Shown here: piece by piece, positions 1 to 9,852 of the stretch | Position numbering within the stretch: position 1 is the first letter of the stretch | Layout of the letters: each line of letters starts with the position of its first letter | Source of the DNA: Thalassospira xianhensis MCCC 1A02616 | Lineage (GTDB): Bacteria; Pseudomonadota; Alphaproteobacteria; Rhodospirillales; Thalassospiraceae | Direction of reading: 5' to 3' | DNA length: 64,000 nt | Assembly (NCBI RefSeq): GCF_003326475.1 | Contig: NZ_JPWA01000011.1 | Coordinates: 80,728 to 144,727, forward strand | Made by a program: the position numbers and the translations under genes | The notes under the pieces: generated by a model | What the model saw: only the letters and a program-made list of their open reading frames with translations | What the model was told of the DNA's origin: nothing | Databases searched by the model: none

Positions 1-945
1 CTGAAATCCGGCAATCGATCCGAAGCACTTGATTATGCAGAACGCGCCCACCGCCTGCGCCCGCGCAACCCGTCAGTTCTGATAACATTATTTGATCTTT
101 TGCTTGGGGCCAAACGCTGGGATCGGGCGCTTACGCTTTTGGTCGATGCCCAAAAAGCTGATATCTTCAACGAAGATGAACTGGCCCGTCGCCGAGCACT
201 TCTGATTACTGCCAAGGCTGAAGACGCAATAGCCAGCGGCGAAAATGCGGAAGCTGTCAAACTTCTGCGCAAGGCGTTGAATGCCCGTCCGAACTTTACC
301 GGTGCGGCAGTTCTTCTGGCGCAGCTTTATGCTGATATTGATCAGGCTGCAAAGGCTCGCGAGATTGCCCTGCAAAGCTGGCGCACATCACCATCAGCCG
401 CACTTGGCAAAATTTATCTGACCAACCTTTCCGGAGATGCCCTGGCCAAGGTCAAAGGCGTCGAGAAGCTGATTGCAACCAATCCTGACCATGTGGAAAG
501 CCAGCTTTTGATCGCCGAAGCTGCCCTTGATGCCGATTTGTGGGGTATGGCACGCAACAATCTGGAAAAGGCCATCGCTCAAAAGGCACAGGCACGTCAT
601 TACCGGATGTTAGCCGATCTGGAATTCCGCGAGAAGAAAGATACCACCAAGGCACGTGAATTGTTGGTAAAAGCAAGCCACGCCAATCCTGATCCGGGCT
701 GGCGGTGTGGTGCATGTGGCGCGGAAACGGATAAATGGGCCGTTACCTGTCCGTCCTGTCATTCATTTGGCAGCATTGACTGGCGTGCACCAGTACGGGT
801 TCACAATAACGAACCTTCATCTGATCCGCACAAACCGAAAGAACCCGCTGCGATCCGGCAGGATGGCGCAATCATTGACAATCCCGATCCGGCAGACACG
901 GAAATCGCTGGTAAAAATCGCAATCAGCCGTCACCAGTAGTCTGA
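1..945 (+). CDS. hemY: HemY-like TPR protein, 3' part, with C-terminal zinc ribbon
   Basis: The frame is open from the first base of the window, so the 5' end lies outside; 314 residues are visible. They are helical, Ala/Leu-rich repeats typical of the TPR part of HemY-family proteins, which are inner-membrane proteins encoded next to haem genes in proteobacteria. The membrane-bound N-terminus is not visible. The last 80 residues carry a CxxC pair (GWRCGACGA, about residue 236) and a second pair (TCPSCH) about 17 residues on, forming a rubredoxin-like zinc ribbon followed by a polar tail. That ribbon resembles the C-terminal metal site of LapB (YciM), another TPR protein. The HemY assignment is inferred from repeat type and from known alphaproteobacterial gene order near purH; a LapB-like role is the main alternative. 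Confidence 0.7.
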   Translation: MKSGNRSEALDYAERAHRLRPRNPSVLITLFDLLLGAKRWDRALTLLVDAQKADIFNEDELARRRALLITAKAEDAIASGENAEAVKLLRKALNARPNFTGAAVLLAQLYADIDQAAKAREIALQSWRTSPSAALGKIYLTNLSGDALAKVKGVEKLIATNPDHVESQLLIAEAALDADLWGMARNNLEKAIAQKAQARHYRMLADLEFREKKDTTKARELLVKASHANPDPGWRCGACGAETDKWAVTCPSCHSFGSIDWRAPVRVHNNEPSSDPHKPKEPAAIRQDGAIIDNPDPADTEIAGKNRNQPSPVV

Positions 946-980
946 TCGCAAAACCGAACCGCGGAACATAACCGAACGTA

Positions 981-1013
981 AAAGGCCGCAGACAATTTCG
1001 TCTGCGGCCTTTT
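981..1013. terminator. Bidirectional rho-independent terminator
   Basis: A perfect 13-bp stem (AAAGGCCGCAGAC with GTCTGCGGCCTTT) encloses a 6-nt loop. T-runs flank both sides, so it can serve both the rightward hemY gene and the leftward purH gene, which converge here. Confidence 0.85.
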
Positions 1014-1035
1014 TCTTGTGATTGTCTAGTTCGGA

Positions 1036-2613
1036 TCAATGACGGAAATGACGCATGCCAGTAAAGACCATGGCAATGTCATGTTCATCGGCCGCGGAAA
1101 TGACTTCTTCGTCACGCATGGAGCCACCCGGCTGGATCACGGCGGTTGCCCCGGCCTTGACCGCTGCCAGAAGGCCATCGGCAAACGGGAAGAATGCATC
1201 AGACGAAACCACCGAACCCTTGGTACGCAGTTCGTCTTCACCAGCATTCTTGCCAGCTTCTTCTGCTTTCCATGCCGCAATGCGCGAGCTGTCAACACGG
1301 CTCATCTGACCGGCACCAACACCAACGGTCTTGCCGTCTTTGACATAGACAATGGCGTTTGATTTGACGTGCTTGCCAACGCGGAAGGCAAACAGCAGAT
1401 CATCAAGCTCTGCCTCGGTTGGCTTGCGCTTGGTGACGACTTTAAGCTCGTCACGCTTTACACGACCGGCATCACGGTTCTGAAGAAGATAACCACCTGC
1501 AAGCGAACGAAGCGTCATGTCTTCGCCTTCCGGGTCGGCCATGCCACCGGTAACCAGCAGACGAAGGTTTTTCTTTGCCGCCAGAACTTCCTTGGCCGCG
1601 TCATCGGCATCCGGGCAAATCACGACTTCTGCAAACAGCTTGGCGATTTCTTCGGCAGTGGCCTTATCAAGGGTACGGTTAACCGCGATGATGCCACCAA
1701 AGGCCGAAACAGGATCGCAAGACAGCGCCTTGTTATAGGCTTCAATCAGGGTTTCCCCCTCCGCAACGCCGCAGGGATTGGCATGTTTGATGATCGCAAC
1801 AGCCGGTTTTTCATCAAACTCGGATACCAGTTCGAACGCCGCGTCGGTGTCGTTCAGGTTGTTGAACGACAGTTCTTTGCCCTGAAGCTGGGTTGCGGTT
1901 GCCACACCCGGGCGGTTCTTGCCATTGGTGTAGAATGCCGCCTGCTGATGTGGGTTTTCACCGTAACGCAGGGTCTGTTTCAGTTCGGCGGAAACATTCA
2001 GGCGCTGCGGGAAGGTTTCACCAAGCTGACCGGCAAACCAGCTGGAAATGGCAGAATCATAGGCACCCGTCCGGGCAAACGCCTTGGCCGCCAGAATGCG
2101 GCGGGTTTCTGCCGCCGTGGCACCGGCATTGTCTTTCATCTCGACAACAATGCGGTCGTAGTCAGAGGGATCGACAACGACCGTCACCGATTCATGGTTC
2201 TTGGCCGCAGAACGGATCATGCTCGGTCCGCCGATATCGATATTTTCGATGCAGGTATCGAAATCGGCCCCCTTGGCAACGGTTTCTTCGAACGGATAAA
2301 GGTTCACACAGACCAGATCAATCGGCGAAATGTCGTTGTCTTCCATCGCCTTCATGTGGCTGGAAAGAGAACGGCGGCCCAGAAGGCCGCCGTGAATCTT
2401 CGGATGAAGAGTCTTGACGCGACCATCCATGATTTCGGGAAAACCGGTGTGATCAGCAACTTCCTTTACAGGAATACCAGCAGCTTCGATGGCCTTGGCA
2501 GAACCACCGGTAGACAGGATTTCAACACCCTGTTCATGAAGAGATTTGGCAAATTCGACCAGACCGGTCTTGTCGGAAACGGAGATCAGCGCGCGCGCAA
2601 TACGAGCAGTCAT
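1036..2613 (-). CDS. purH: Bifunctional AICAR transformylase/IMP cyclohydrolase
   Basis: This enzyme catalyses the last two steps of de novo purine synthesis: formyl transfer to AICAR, then ring closure to IMP. The 525-residue length is normal. The N-terminal cyclohydrolase domain ([16 protein letters not shown], then STGGSAKAI and [14 protein letters not shown]) fills about the first 150 residues. The transformylase domain follows, with the catalytic KHANPCG motif and a C-terminal [11 protein letters not shown] segment. The ATG at 2613 is preferred because a TTG at 2628 would only add five residues and neither has a strong ribosome site. The gene stands alone and converges with hemY. Confidence 0.96.
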   Translation of the reverse strand: MTARIARALISVSDKTGLVEFAKSLHEQGVEILSTGGSAKAIEAAGIPVKEVADHTGFPEIMDGRVKTLHPKIHGGLLGRRSLSSHMKAMEDNDISPIDLVCVNLYPFEETVAKGADFDTCIENIDIGGPSMIRSAAKNHESVTVVVDPSDYDRIVVEMKDNAGATAAETRRILAAKAFARTGAYDSAISSWFAGQLGETFPQRLNVSAELKQTLRYGENPHQQAAFYTNGKNRPGVATATQLQGKELSFNNLNDTDAAFELVSEFDEKPAVAIIKHANPCGVAEGETLIEAYNKALSCDPVSAFGGIIAVNRTLDKATAEEIAKLFAEVVICPDADDAAKEVLAAKKNLRLLVTGGMADPEGEDMTLRSLAGGYLLQNRDAGRVKRDELKVVTKRKPTEAELDDLLFAFRVGKHVKSNAIVYVKDGKTVGVGAGQMSRVDSSRIAAWKAEEAGKNAGEDELRTKGSVVSSDAFFPFADGLLAAVKAGATAVIQPGGSMRDEEVISAADEHDIAMVFTGMRHFRH

Positions 2614-2738
2614 CGGGTTCGCTTTCAATACATCGTCAATGATGAAGGCCCCGGACCCATTGATGATATATCGGCCTACTCCGTATCGCTACTGGTGCAT
2701 ACGGCGTAATGACGTTTGCGGGCAATCGGCTTTATGAT

Positions 2739-2763
2739 GAATGAAAACCAATGATTTTCATTC
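2739..2763. promoter_or_regulatory. Inverted repeat upstream of purH
   Basis: Perfect 9-bp arms (GAATGAAAA and TTTTCATTC) flank a 7-nt centre, about 125 bp upstream of the purH start. It is AT-rich and looks more like a protein-binding site than a terminator. The regulator is unknown; the half site only loosely resembles a Fur box. Confidence 0.35.
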
Positions 2764-2900
2764 GGGCCGACACATGATCAATGAGTCCGAACCATGTTTC
2801 GCGCGGAGCTTTATCATGCACGCGCCAAAATGTGGACCCCGAAATGTTGCATGGCCGCAGGCCAGACCGCGCAGATGTCCGCGCAAGATCCATTATCAGA

Positions 2901-4859
2901 TCACTGACCGCTTGCTGCCTTATCCAGTTTTTCGGGTTCGCTCTTGGCAAAGAAGGATTTCACGCCAATTTCTGGCGGTTGAAATTCCGGAACAAGACGG
3001 CTCATCAATTCCAGGGTCTTGTGCGTATCACGGCTTGCAGCACTTTCACCGAGTTCCTCGAACACCTGTTTGATCAAGGCATAATCAACAACACGTGGGG
3101 CTGCCAACATAACGCCATCGGTTTCAGTCGGTTCGGGCGGTTCACCGTCATGAAACAGTTCTTCATAAAGCTTCTCTCCCGGGCGCAAGCCTGTGACCTT
3201 GATGTCGATGTCCTTGCCTGGCCGCAAACCCGATAGCAGGATCATCTGACGCGCCAGATCGATGATCTTCACCGGTCGTCCCATATCAAGAACGAAAATC
3301 TTGCCGCCCTCTGTAACGCCATGTTTACCAAGCTCGGCAGCCTGCAAAACAAGCTCGACTGCTTCGGCAATCGTCATGAAGTAGCGCGTGATGCCTTCGT
3401 CCGTTACGGTCAGCGGACCACCAGCCTCCAGCTGGCGACGGAACAATGGTACCACCGACCCTGTCGACCCCAGAACATTACCAAACCGGACAGTCACAAA
3501 CCGCGTCGGCCCACGCTGATCCGCTGGCAAAGTTTCAAGCGCCTGACAATAACATTCTGCCAGACGTTTTGACGCGCCCATGACATTCGCCGGGTTTACG
3601 GCCTTGTCCGTTGAAATCAGAACCATAGTACCCACACCGGTCGAACGGCAGGCTTCTGCAACATTTCGGGTACCAAGTGTATTGGTCAGAATGCCTTCAT
3701 TGGGATTATGCTCGACCAAAGGCACATGTTTATAGGCTGCGGCATGGAAAACGATTTCAGGTTGCTGCTCGGCAAAAACCTGTTCAATGCGGGTCCGGTC
3801 ACGGACATCACCCAAAATGCTCTCACGCGGAATATTCGGATATTTTTCCGCCATTTCCATGTCGATGGCATAAAGATTGTATTCTCCCGCATCCAGCAGA
3901 GTAAGGCTTGCAGGGCCATAGGCAGAAATCTGTCGAACGAGTTCCGATCCGATCGAGCCACCAGCGCCTGTCACCAGGACTCGCCGTCCGGCAATCATCT
4001 GACGGACCTTGTCACGATCAAGTCGGGCCTGCGGCCGACCCAGCAAATCTTCAATCGCAACCGGACGGATTTGCAGCGGATCGGCAAGCCCCTCACGCAA
4101 GTCACTCAGCTTCGGCAGGCGCGCCAGGGTCATACCGTGCTGATCAGCAATTTCGACCCATTTGGTGATGTCATCATGACGCAATGCATCACCGGTTAAA
4201 ACCAGACGGCGCGGCAAACCACGTTTGCTTTTCGCAAGCTTTCCCAAAGCCTCTTCGAGCTTGTCTGCGGTCGCCAGCACATCAATGCCATGCATATTCC
4301 GCCCGACACGGCTATCGGTCAGGGAAACAATACCGATAACGTCAAACGGGGTGTTCGCCGACCGAAACGTTTCACGTATAAATGCCTCGGCCTCGTCTCC
4401 GGCTCCGATCAAAAGGACCGGCACACGATGGGTTCCTTGTCGCACCATCGCACGAGCGGTCGTCTTGTCCTTCGCAACCCGGTAAATCAGCCTTGACCCA
4501 CCAAGCATCGCCATCAACAGGAACCATTGAATAATCGGCGTTGATCGCGGCAACCATTCAAGCCTGGCGGTAAGAAACAGCACCAAAAACAGGACACCAA
4601 CAGCAACCGTTACCGCCTTGGCAATCCGCATGAGATCATTCAGTGATGCATAGCGCCAGATGCCACGGTAAAGTCCGAAAACCCAGAATGTAATTGCGGC
4701 GATGACGGTAAAAACCGATACTGAAAACAGGATGTTCTGCGGATTGTAAAAAACCACACCTTCTCCGACCCGCAGATACAACGCTGCCGGCAACGAAATT
4801 GCCGCCATCGTCACATCATGGACAAAGGCAATATAGCTACGTTGAAATAAACGCGACAT
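2901..4859 (-). CDS. Membrane nucleoside-diphosphate-sugar epimerase/4,6-dehydratase (CapD/WbpM/PglF type)
   Basis: About 652 residues. Four hydrophobic helices fill the first 110 residues, followed by a CoA-binding-like Rossmann fold (LLIGAGDEAEAF) and a second short-chain-dehydrogenase core with the NAD site TGAGGSIGSELV. The active-site region reads STDKAVNPANVMGASK: the usual SDR tyrosine is replaced by methionine, as is normal in the PglF/WbpM group. Such enzymes convert UDP-GlcNAc-type sugars to 4-keto-6-deoxy sugars for capsule, O-antigen or glycoprotein precursors. No other polysaccharide gene is adjacent. An ATG at 4892 would add 11 residues; 4859 is chosen because AGGGA precedes it and the membrane helix follows closely. 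Confidence 0.9.
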   Translation of the reverse strand: MSRLFQRSYIAFVHDVTMAAISLPAALYLRVGEGVVFYNPQNILFSVSVFTVIAAITFWVFGLYRGIWRYASLNDLMRIAKAVTVAVGVLFLVLFLTARLEWLPRSTPIIQWFLLMAMLGGSRLIYRVAKDKTTARAMVRQGTHRVPVLLIGAGDEAEAFIRETFRSANTPFDVIGIVSLTDSRVGRNMHGIDVLATADKLEEALGKLAKSKRGLPRRLVLTGDALRHDDITKWVEIADQHGMTLARLPKLSDLREGLADPLQIRPVAIEDLLGRPQARLDRDKVRQMIAGRRVLVTGAGGSIGSELVRQISAYGPASLTLLDAGEYNLYAIDMEMAEKYPNIPRESILGDVRDRTRIEQVFAEQQPEIVFHAAAYKHVPLVEHNPNEGILTNTLGTRNVAEACRSTGVGTMVLISTDKAVNPANVMGASKRLAECYCQALETLPADQRGPTRFVTVRFGNVLGSTGSVVPLFRRQLEAGGPLTVTDEGITRYFMTIAEAVELVLQAAELGKHGVTEGGKIFVLDMGRPVKIIDLARQMILLSGLRPGKDIDIKVTGLRPGEKLYEELFHDGEPPEPTETDGVMLAAPRVVDYALIKQVFEELGESAASRDTHKTLELMSRLVPEFQPPEIGVKSFFAKSEPEKLDKAASGQ

Positions 4860-5229
4860 GCGGTCCCTAGAAGGAATTCTTGTGTGGTTCATAATACCCG
4901 CAAGCCTTTGGTACGGGAACGGCTTTTCTTTTCGCGTCCACTCTGTGACAAGTCAAGCTATCCTAACAAACCATAACTTTCATAATGAACTGGCCCCCTG
5001 TGGAAACGCTAAAACCATGGTGCTGGGCATTCCTTGCGAACCAACATTGAATATCTCTTTCGAATGATCCGTCTGGATTACCGGCCACCTCTCTACATCG
5101 CAAGGTTTTTCAATGTCGTTGAAAAACACCAAGCAGGCCAGCCATGCCGGAAATCCTGCGGTTAAGTGCTTTACAGCCCTATCAAGGGCGCTTACTTACA
5201 AGCCATAACCCGAAACTGGAGATAACCTT
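4860..5229. other. Divergent intergenic region with a 9-bp inverted repeat
   Basis: This 370-bp gap separates two divergent genes, so it must hold both promoters. At 5105-5127 there is a perfect inverted repeat, GTTTTTCAA-N5-TTGAAAAAC. A shorter GCCCT/AGGGC hairpin lies at 5176-5189. Neither has a run of T after it, so they look like operator or mRNA-leader elements. No RNA gene or small reading frame was recognised. Confidence 0.4.
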
Positions 5230-6567
5230 TTGACAGAACGCCGCGCTCGCACGGATAACCGCCATACTCAACCGGCCGATCTTCCCGATCCGCGGATGCT
5301 GGCGCTCAAAACCCTGCAGGAACTGCGCGGAGGCGAAGTCACACTGGACGAACTTCTTTCAAAACATGGATATGGTTTGCCGTCACTTGATCGCAATTTT
5401 TTGCGTCAATTGCTTGGCACCACACTGCGTCATCTGGGCGAAATCGATGCGATTCTGGCCCCGCGTTATCAGGCACCGCAGGATCGTGGGGCTGCACGGC
5501 TGACCAACATCCTGCGTCTGGGCGTGGCCCAGCTGTTTTTCATGGAAACATCGGATTACGGTGCAGTCGATAGCACGGTAAATCTGACCCGTGACGCGGG
5601 TTTGCATAAATATGTAAAGCTGGTCAATGCAGTACTGCGTGGCCTGCAGCGCGATGGCTTTGAATGGCCGGAAAATGTCGAAGCCTGGCAACTTAACGTC
5701 CCCGCATGGCTGCGCGGCTCCTGGAAAAAGGCCTATGGGGCCGAAATTGCACAAGGCATCGCCGAAGCCAGTCTGGATTACGCCATGCTTGATCTCTCCA
5801 TAAAGGATCAGGCGGAAGCCGCCGACTGGGCCGAACAGATGGATGGCATGGTTCTGCCGACCGGCACAGTCCGCCTCGAAAGCGGTCGCCGTATTCGCGA
5901 CCTTCCGGGCTATAAAGACGGAAAATGGTGGGTTCAGGATGCCGCGGCCTCCATCCCGGCCAAGCTGTTTTCGGCCTATGAAGGCAAAACCATTTATGAC
6001 CTTTGCGCCGCACCGGGTGGCAAGACGATGCAACTGGCATCCAAGGGTGCCAATGCGATTGCGGTCGACAAGTCCGAGGGTCGCCTGAAACGCGTATTTG
6101 AGAATCTTGAGCGAATAGAACTTGGTGCCGCGATTGTTACCGGCGATGCCACCGATCTGGCACCCGATACGCCGCGTGCCGATGCGGTTCTGCTTGATGC
6201 CCCCTGTTCGGCAACCGGCACCATTCGCCGCCATCCCGATATCCTGTTGCGTCAGAACGACAAACTGATGCGATCGCTTTTGCCGATCCAGACCAAGCTG
6301 CTTAATCAGGCCGACAAGCTTCTGAATGTTGGGGGCGAGCTGATCTATTGCACCTGCTCGCTTCAGCCGGAAGAAGGCGAACATCAGGTCAAATCCTTCC
6401 TGGCCGATCATCCCAATTACGAACGAAAACCGATTACCGCCGACGAACTCGGTGGTTGGAGTGAGGCCATCAACGAGGCCGGTGAATTGCGCATTCTACC
6501 GCTATATATGCAGGAATACGGTGGAATTGATGGCTTCTTCTGTGCTCGACTGGTCAAGAAATCCTGA
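5230..6567 (+). CDS. rsmB: 16S rRNA (cytosine(967)-C5)-methyltransferase
   Basis: Uses S-adenosylmethionine to methylate C967 of 16S rRNA. The 445 residues contain an N-terminal NusB-like RNA-binding domain (about 20-150) and a C-terminal Rossmann methyltransferase. The SAM motif DLCAAPGGKT, motif IV DAPCSATG (Cys326) and motif VI YCTCSLQPEEGE (nucleophile Cys376) are all present. The start is a TTG preceded by GGAG at 8 nt; no better in-frame start fits the domain. The next gene, rpe, lies 126 bp downstream on the same strand, a common alphaproteobacterial neighbour. Confidence 0.95.
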   Translation: MTERRARTDNRHTQPADLPDPRMLALKTLQELRGGEVTLDELLSKHGYGLPSLDRNFLRQLLGTTLRHLGEIDAILAPRYQAPQDRGAARLTNILRLGVAQLFFMETSDYGAVDSTVNLTRDAGLHKYVKLVNAVLRGLQRDGFEWPENVEAWQLNVPAWLRGSWKKAYGAEIAQGIAEASLDYAMLDLSIKDQAEAADWAEQMDGMVLPTGTVRLESGRRIRDLPGYKDGKWWVQDAAASIPAKLFSAYEGKTIYDLCAAPGGKTMQLASKGANAIAVDKSEGRLKRVFENLERIELGAAIVTGDATDLAPDTPRADAVLLDAPCSATGTIRRHPDILLRQNDKLMRSLLPIQTKLLNQADKLLNVGGELIYCTCSLQPEEGEHQVKSFLADHPNYERKPITADELGGWSEAINEAGELRILPLYMQEYGGIDGFFCARLVKKS

Positions 6568-6693
6568 TCAGGCCCTGCCCCGGAACATGACAGGGCTGCC
6601 ATTCGCGCCGCTTGGGTGACAGGACCGCGTTTTTGGGGTATGAGAACCGCGAAATTCCCATATCCCAACCCGCTTCAGGACCTTTGCCGCGCC

Positions 6694-7362
6694 ATGACCG
6701 CATCAAACGCCATTAAAATCGCACCTTCGATCCTTTCCGCCGATTTCGCCCAGCTGGGTGTTGACGTCCGCGCGGTTGATGCCGCCGGGGCGGATTACAT
6801 CCATATCGATGTCATGGACGGTCATTACGTGCCCAACATCACCATCGGCCCGGATGTGGTCAAGGCACTGCGCCCGCATAGCGACAAGGTGTTTGACGTT
6901 CACCTGATGATCGCACCGGTCGATCCCTATATCGAAGCTTTCGCGAATGCCGGTTCCGACATCATCACCATCCATGCCGAAGCAGGCCCGCACCTGCATC
7001 GTTCGCTGCAACTGATCAAATCGCTGGGCAAAAAAGCCGGTGTATCGCTGAACCCGTCAACGCCGGAAAGCGTGATCGAATATGTCATGGACATGGTTGA
7101 CCTTGTTCTGGTCATGACCGTGAACCCAGGCTTTGGCGGCCAGAAATTCATTCCAAGCCAGCTTGAGAAAATCAAACGCATCCGCAAGATGATTGAAGCG
7201 ACCGGCCGCGATATCGACCTTGAAGTCGATGGCGGCGTGAACCCGGAAATCGCCCCGCAGGTGATCGCAGCCGGCGCAAACGTTCTGGTTGCCGGATCGG
7301 CAACCTTCAAAGGCGGCCCGTCGGAATATGCCAACAATATCAAGGCAATCCGCGGCGCATAA
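6694..7362 (+). CDS. rpe: Ribulose-phosphate 3-epimerase
   Basis: Interconverts ribulose 5-phosphate and xylulose 5-phosphate in the pentose phosphate pathway. The 222-residue TIM barrel shows family motifs in order: [10 protein letters not shown], the metal-binding [31 protein letters not shown] and LEVDGGVN. In-frame GTG 6616 and ATG 6640 would add a Pro/Arg-rich extension not seen in the family, so ATG 6694 is used. A strong hairpin terminator follows 30 bp after the stop. Confidence 0.96.
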   Translation: MTASNAIKIAPSILSADFAQLGVDVRAVDAAGADYIHIDVMDGHYVPNITIGPDVVKALRPHSDKVFDVHLMIAPVDPYIEAFANAGSDIITIHAEAGPHLHRSLQLIKSLGKKAGVSLNPSTPESVIEYVMDMVDLVLVMTVNPGFGGQKFIPSQLEKIKRIRKMIEATGRDIDLEVDGGVNPEIAPQVIAAGANVLVAGSATFKGGPSEYANNIKAIRGA

Positions 7363-7391
7363 TCTGCCTTTACAGCATTGCTAAAAACGGC

Positions 7392-7426
7392 TCGGGGCCG
7401 GAACCATCCATTGGTTCCGGCCCCGA
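7392..7426 (+). terminator. Strong hairpin after rpe
   Basis: A perfect 15-bp GC-rich stem (TCGGGGCCGGAACCA paired with TGGTTCCGGCCCCGA) has a 5-nt loop. The following bases are only modestly T-rich (ATGCATTTT), so termination efficiency is uncertain. Confidence 0.75.
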
Positions 7427-7488
7427 ATGCATTTTGAACACATTCAAATCATCGCCCGATCTGTTTGATAAATTTTTTCTATCACCCC

Positions 7489-7513
7489 ATTAGGTCTGCA
7501 TACTTGACCTAAT
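7489..7513. promoter_or_regulatory. Candidate operator of the FdhF/YdeP pair
   Basis: ATTAGGTC-N9-GACCTAAT, a perfect 8-bp inverted repeat, ends 26 bp before the start codon of the molybdoenzyme gene. Its size and position suit a dimeric regulator repressing or activating this promoter. The coupled winged-helix-like protein (9849-10160) is one possible binder; this is inference. Confidence 0.5.
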
Positions 7514-7539
7514 TTCCGATCTGGCAAATAGATGCCGAC

Positions 7540-9852
7540 ATGAACGAAATATTTATTGGAAAAAAATCATCGGCCGCTGGTGGCTGGGGTGCGCTGAAAA
7601 GTTGCGGTAAGCAATTATTGCAAAGCGGCAGTCCCCTGACCGGTGCACGCACGATGCTTAAGGCCAATCAGCCTGACGGTTTTGATTGCCCGGGTTGTGC
7701 TTGGGGCGATCCCGAGCACGGGTCATCCTTTGAATTTTGCGAAAACGGCGTCAAAGCCGTTTCCTGGGAAGCGACCGAAAAGCGGGCGACACCGGCATTC
7801 TTTGCCAAGCATACCGTAACCGAACTCCGCAAACTGAGCGATTACGAGCTGGAACTGAACGGCCGCATCACCCATCCGATGCGCTATGACCGTCAAAGCG
7901 ATACCTATCAGCCGGTCGCATGGGAAGATGCCTTTGCCGAGATTGGTGACATCCTCAAAGGATTGGATAGCCCCGATCAGGCCGAGTTTTATACATCAGG
8001 CCGTGCCAGTAACGAGGCAGCTTATCTCTATCAGCTCTTTGTGCGCATCTTTGGCACCAACAATTTCCCTGATTGTTCAAACATGTGCCACGAAGCAAGC
8101 GGCGTTGGTTTGCGTCAGGCAATCGGCGTGGGCAAAGGTACGGTCCTTCTTGAGGATTTCGAAAAGGCCGATGCCATTTTCGTCCTTGGGCAGAATCCGG
8201 GTACCAATCATCCGCGCATGCTGGTCGATTTGCGCCGGGCGGCAATGCGTGGTGCAAAGATCGTGGTCTTTAACCCGATCAGGGAACGCGGGCTTGAACG
8301 GTTTTCCGACCCGCAGGACAAACTTGAAATGCTGCATGGCGGTTCGACCGAAATCGCCAGCCACTATTTCCAACCCTGCCTGGGTGGGGATATGGCCGCC
8401 GTCCGGGGTATGAGCAAAGCGATCTTTGCCGCTGATGACGAAGCCACCGCCAAGGGCGCGCCATCTGTGCTTGATCACGCCTTCCTCAATGAGCATTGCG
8501 ACGGACTGCGCGAATACCGGACCGCGGTCAATGCCACCAGCTGGTCGGAAATCGAAGACCAGTCGGGCCTGAGCCGACAGGAGATCGAGCAGGCGGCCGC
8601 TGTCTATCTGTCTTCTGAACGTGTCATTTGCACCTGGGCGATGGGTATTACCCAGCACCTTCATTCCGTGCCAACCATTCGTGAAATTGCCAACTTCATG
8701 TTCCTGCGCGGCAATATCGGCAAACCGGGCGCTGGTTTGTGTCCGGTGCGCGGACATTCAAATGTGCAGGGCGACCGCACGGTGGGCATCAATGAAAAAC
8801 CATCCGACGCCTTCCTTGATGCTTTGGAAAAGGAATTCGGTTTCACGGCTCCGCGCAATCACGGTCACAATGTTCTGGCTGCCATCGGTGCGATGCTTGA
8901 TGGCAGTGCCAAGGCCTTTATCGGGTTGGGCGGGAACTTTGCCCGTGCGACCCCTGATAGCGCCCTTGTCGAAAAGGCGATGAAAAGCCTTCGTCTCACC
9001 GTCAATATCGCGACCAAACCCAATCATTCGCATCTAATGCCCGGGGAAACGGCCTTTATCCTTCCCTGTCTGGGCCGGACCGAGATTGACCTTAATTCCC
9101 AAGGTCAGTCACAGGTGGTCAGTGTCGAAGATTCAATGAGCATGGTGCACGGATCGGCGGGTATTAACCACCCGGCATCGCCGCATCTTCTGTCCGAGGT
9201 TGCGATTGTCGCTGGCATTGCCGAGGCAACGGTTGGCAGCAGCGTGGTATCCTGGGCCAGCCTTGCCGATGATTACGAACGCATCCGCAGCCATATCGAA
9301 GCAACCATTCCGGGCTTTGCCGATTACAACACGCGCCTTCGCAAGCCACGTGGTTTCCATCTGCGCAATGATGCCGCCCATCGGGAATGGAACACCCCAA
9401 GCGGCAAGGCAACATTTGCCAGTACCGCCCTGCCCCGTCAGACGGTCCACCAACAGGCCCGTCAGAACCAGAAGGCCGATGGCGGCAGATCGCAATTTGC
9501 CTTGCAGACATTCCGGTCACACGACCAGTACAATACGACCGTTTACGGCCTTGATGATCGCTATCGCGGGGTTTACGGCGAACGCAAGGTCATCTTTATC
9601 CATCCCGATGATCTGGCCATGCTGAATGCCCGGTCCGGCGACCGTGTTGACGTAATTTGCGAATATGATGACGGGATCGAACGGATCGCCAATGATTTCC
9701 GGTTTGTGTCCTATGACATTCCGCGCGGCAGTGTGGCGGGCTATTACCCGGAACTGAACGTTCTGGTGCCGCTTGGCAGTGCCGGTGATCAAAGTGACAC
9801 ACCGACATCCAAATCGATCATGGTGTCATTTCGCACGGAAAAATCCGCGTGA
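7540..9852 (+). CDS. FdhF/YdeP-family molybdopterin oxidoreductase
   Basis: A 770-residue member of the DMSO-reductase superfamily, subgroup FdhF/YdeP. It begins with AAGGWGALKS and a cysteine cluster (Cys50, Cys53, Cys67 in GFDCPGCAWGDPEHGSS) that could hold an iron-sulfur centre. Molybdopterin-binding signatures follow: SNMCHEASG, whose Cys sits at the usual Mo-ligand position, FVLGQNPGTNHPRM, FMFLRGNIGKPGAG and a C-terminal guanylate-binding domain (RSHDQYNTTVYG). No signal peptide is seen, so it should be cytoplasmic. E. coli YdeP is linked to acid resistance, but the substrate of the subgroup is not established. An exact palindrome lies upstream and the next gene overlaps by 4 nt. Confidence 0.88.
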   Translation: MNEIFIGKKSSAAGGWGALKSCGKQLLQSGSPLTGARTMLKANQPDGFDCPGCAWGDPEHGSSFEFCENGVKAVSWEATEKRATPAFFAKHTVTELRKLSDYELELNGRITHPMRYDRQSDTYQPVAWEDAFAEIGDILKGLDSPDQAEFYTSGRASNEAAYLYQLFVRIFGTNNFPDCSNMCHEASGVGLRQAIGVGKGTVLLEDFEKADAIFVLGQNPGTNHPRMLVDLRRAAMRGAKIVVFNPIRERGLERFSDPQDKLEMLHGGSTEIASHYFQPCLGGDMAAVRGMSKAIFAADDEATAKGAPSVLDHAFLNEHCDGLREYRTAVNATSWSEIEDQSGLSRQEIEQAAAVYLSSERVICTWAMGITQHLHSVPTIREIANFMFLRGNIGKPGAGLCPVRGHSNVQGDRTVGINEKPSDAFLDALEKEFGFTAPRNHGHNVLAAIGAMLDGSAKAFIGLGGNFARATPDSALVEKAMKSLRLTVNIATKPNHSHLMPGETAFILPCLGRTEIDLNSQGQSQVVSVEDSMSMVHGSAGINHPASPHLLSEVAIVAGIAEATVGSSVVSWASLADDYERIRSHIEATIPGFADYNTRLRKPRGFHLRNDAAHREWNTPSGKATFASTALPRQTVHQQARQNQKADGGRSQFALQTFRSHDQYNTTVYGLDDRYRGVYGERKVIFIHPDDLAMLNARSGDRVDVICEYDDGIERIANDFRFVSYDIPRGSVAGYYPELNVLVPLGSAGDQSDTPTSKSIMVSFRTEKSA

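Noticed and set aside
1369..2709. A 446-residue rightward open frame opposite purH
   Set aside because: It is the antisense of a highly conserved enzyme; the translation is rich in Arg/His/Gly with no recognisable domain, as expected of a shadow frame.
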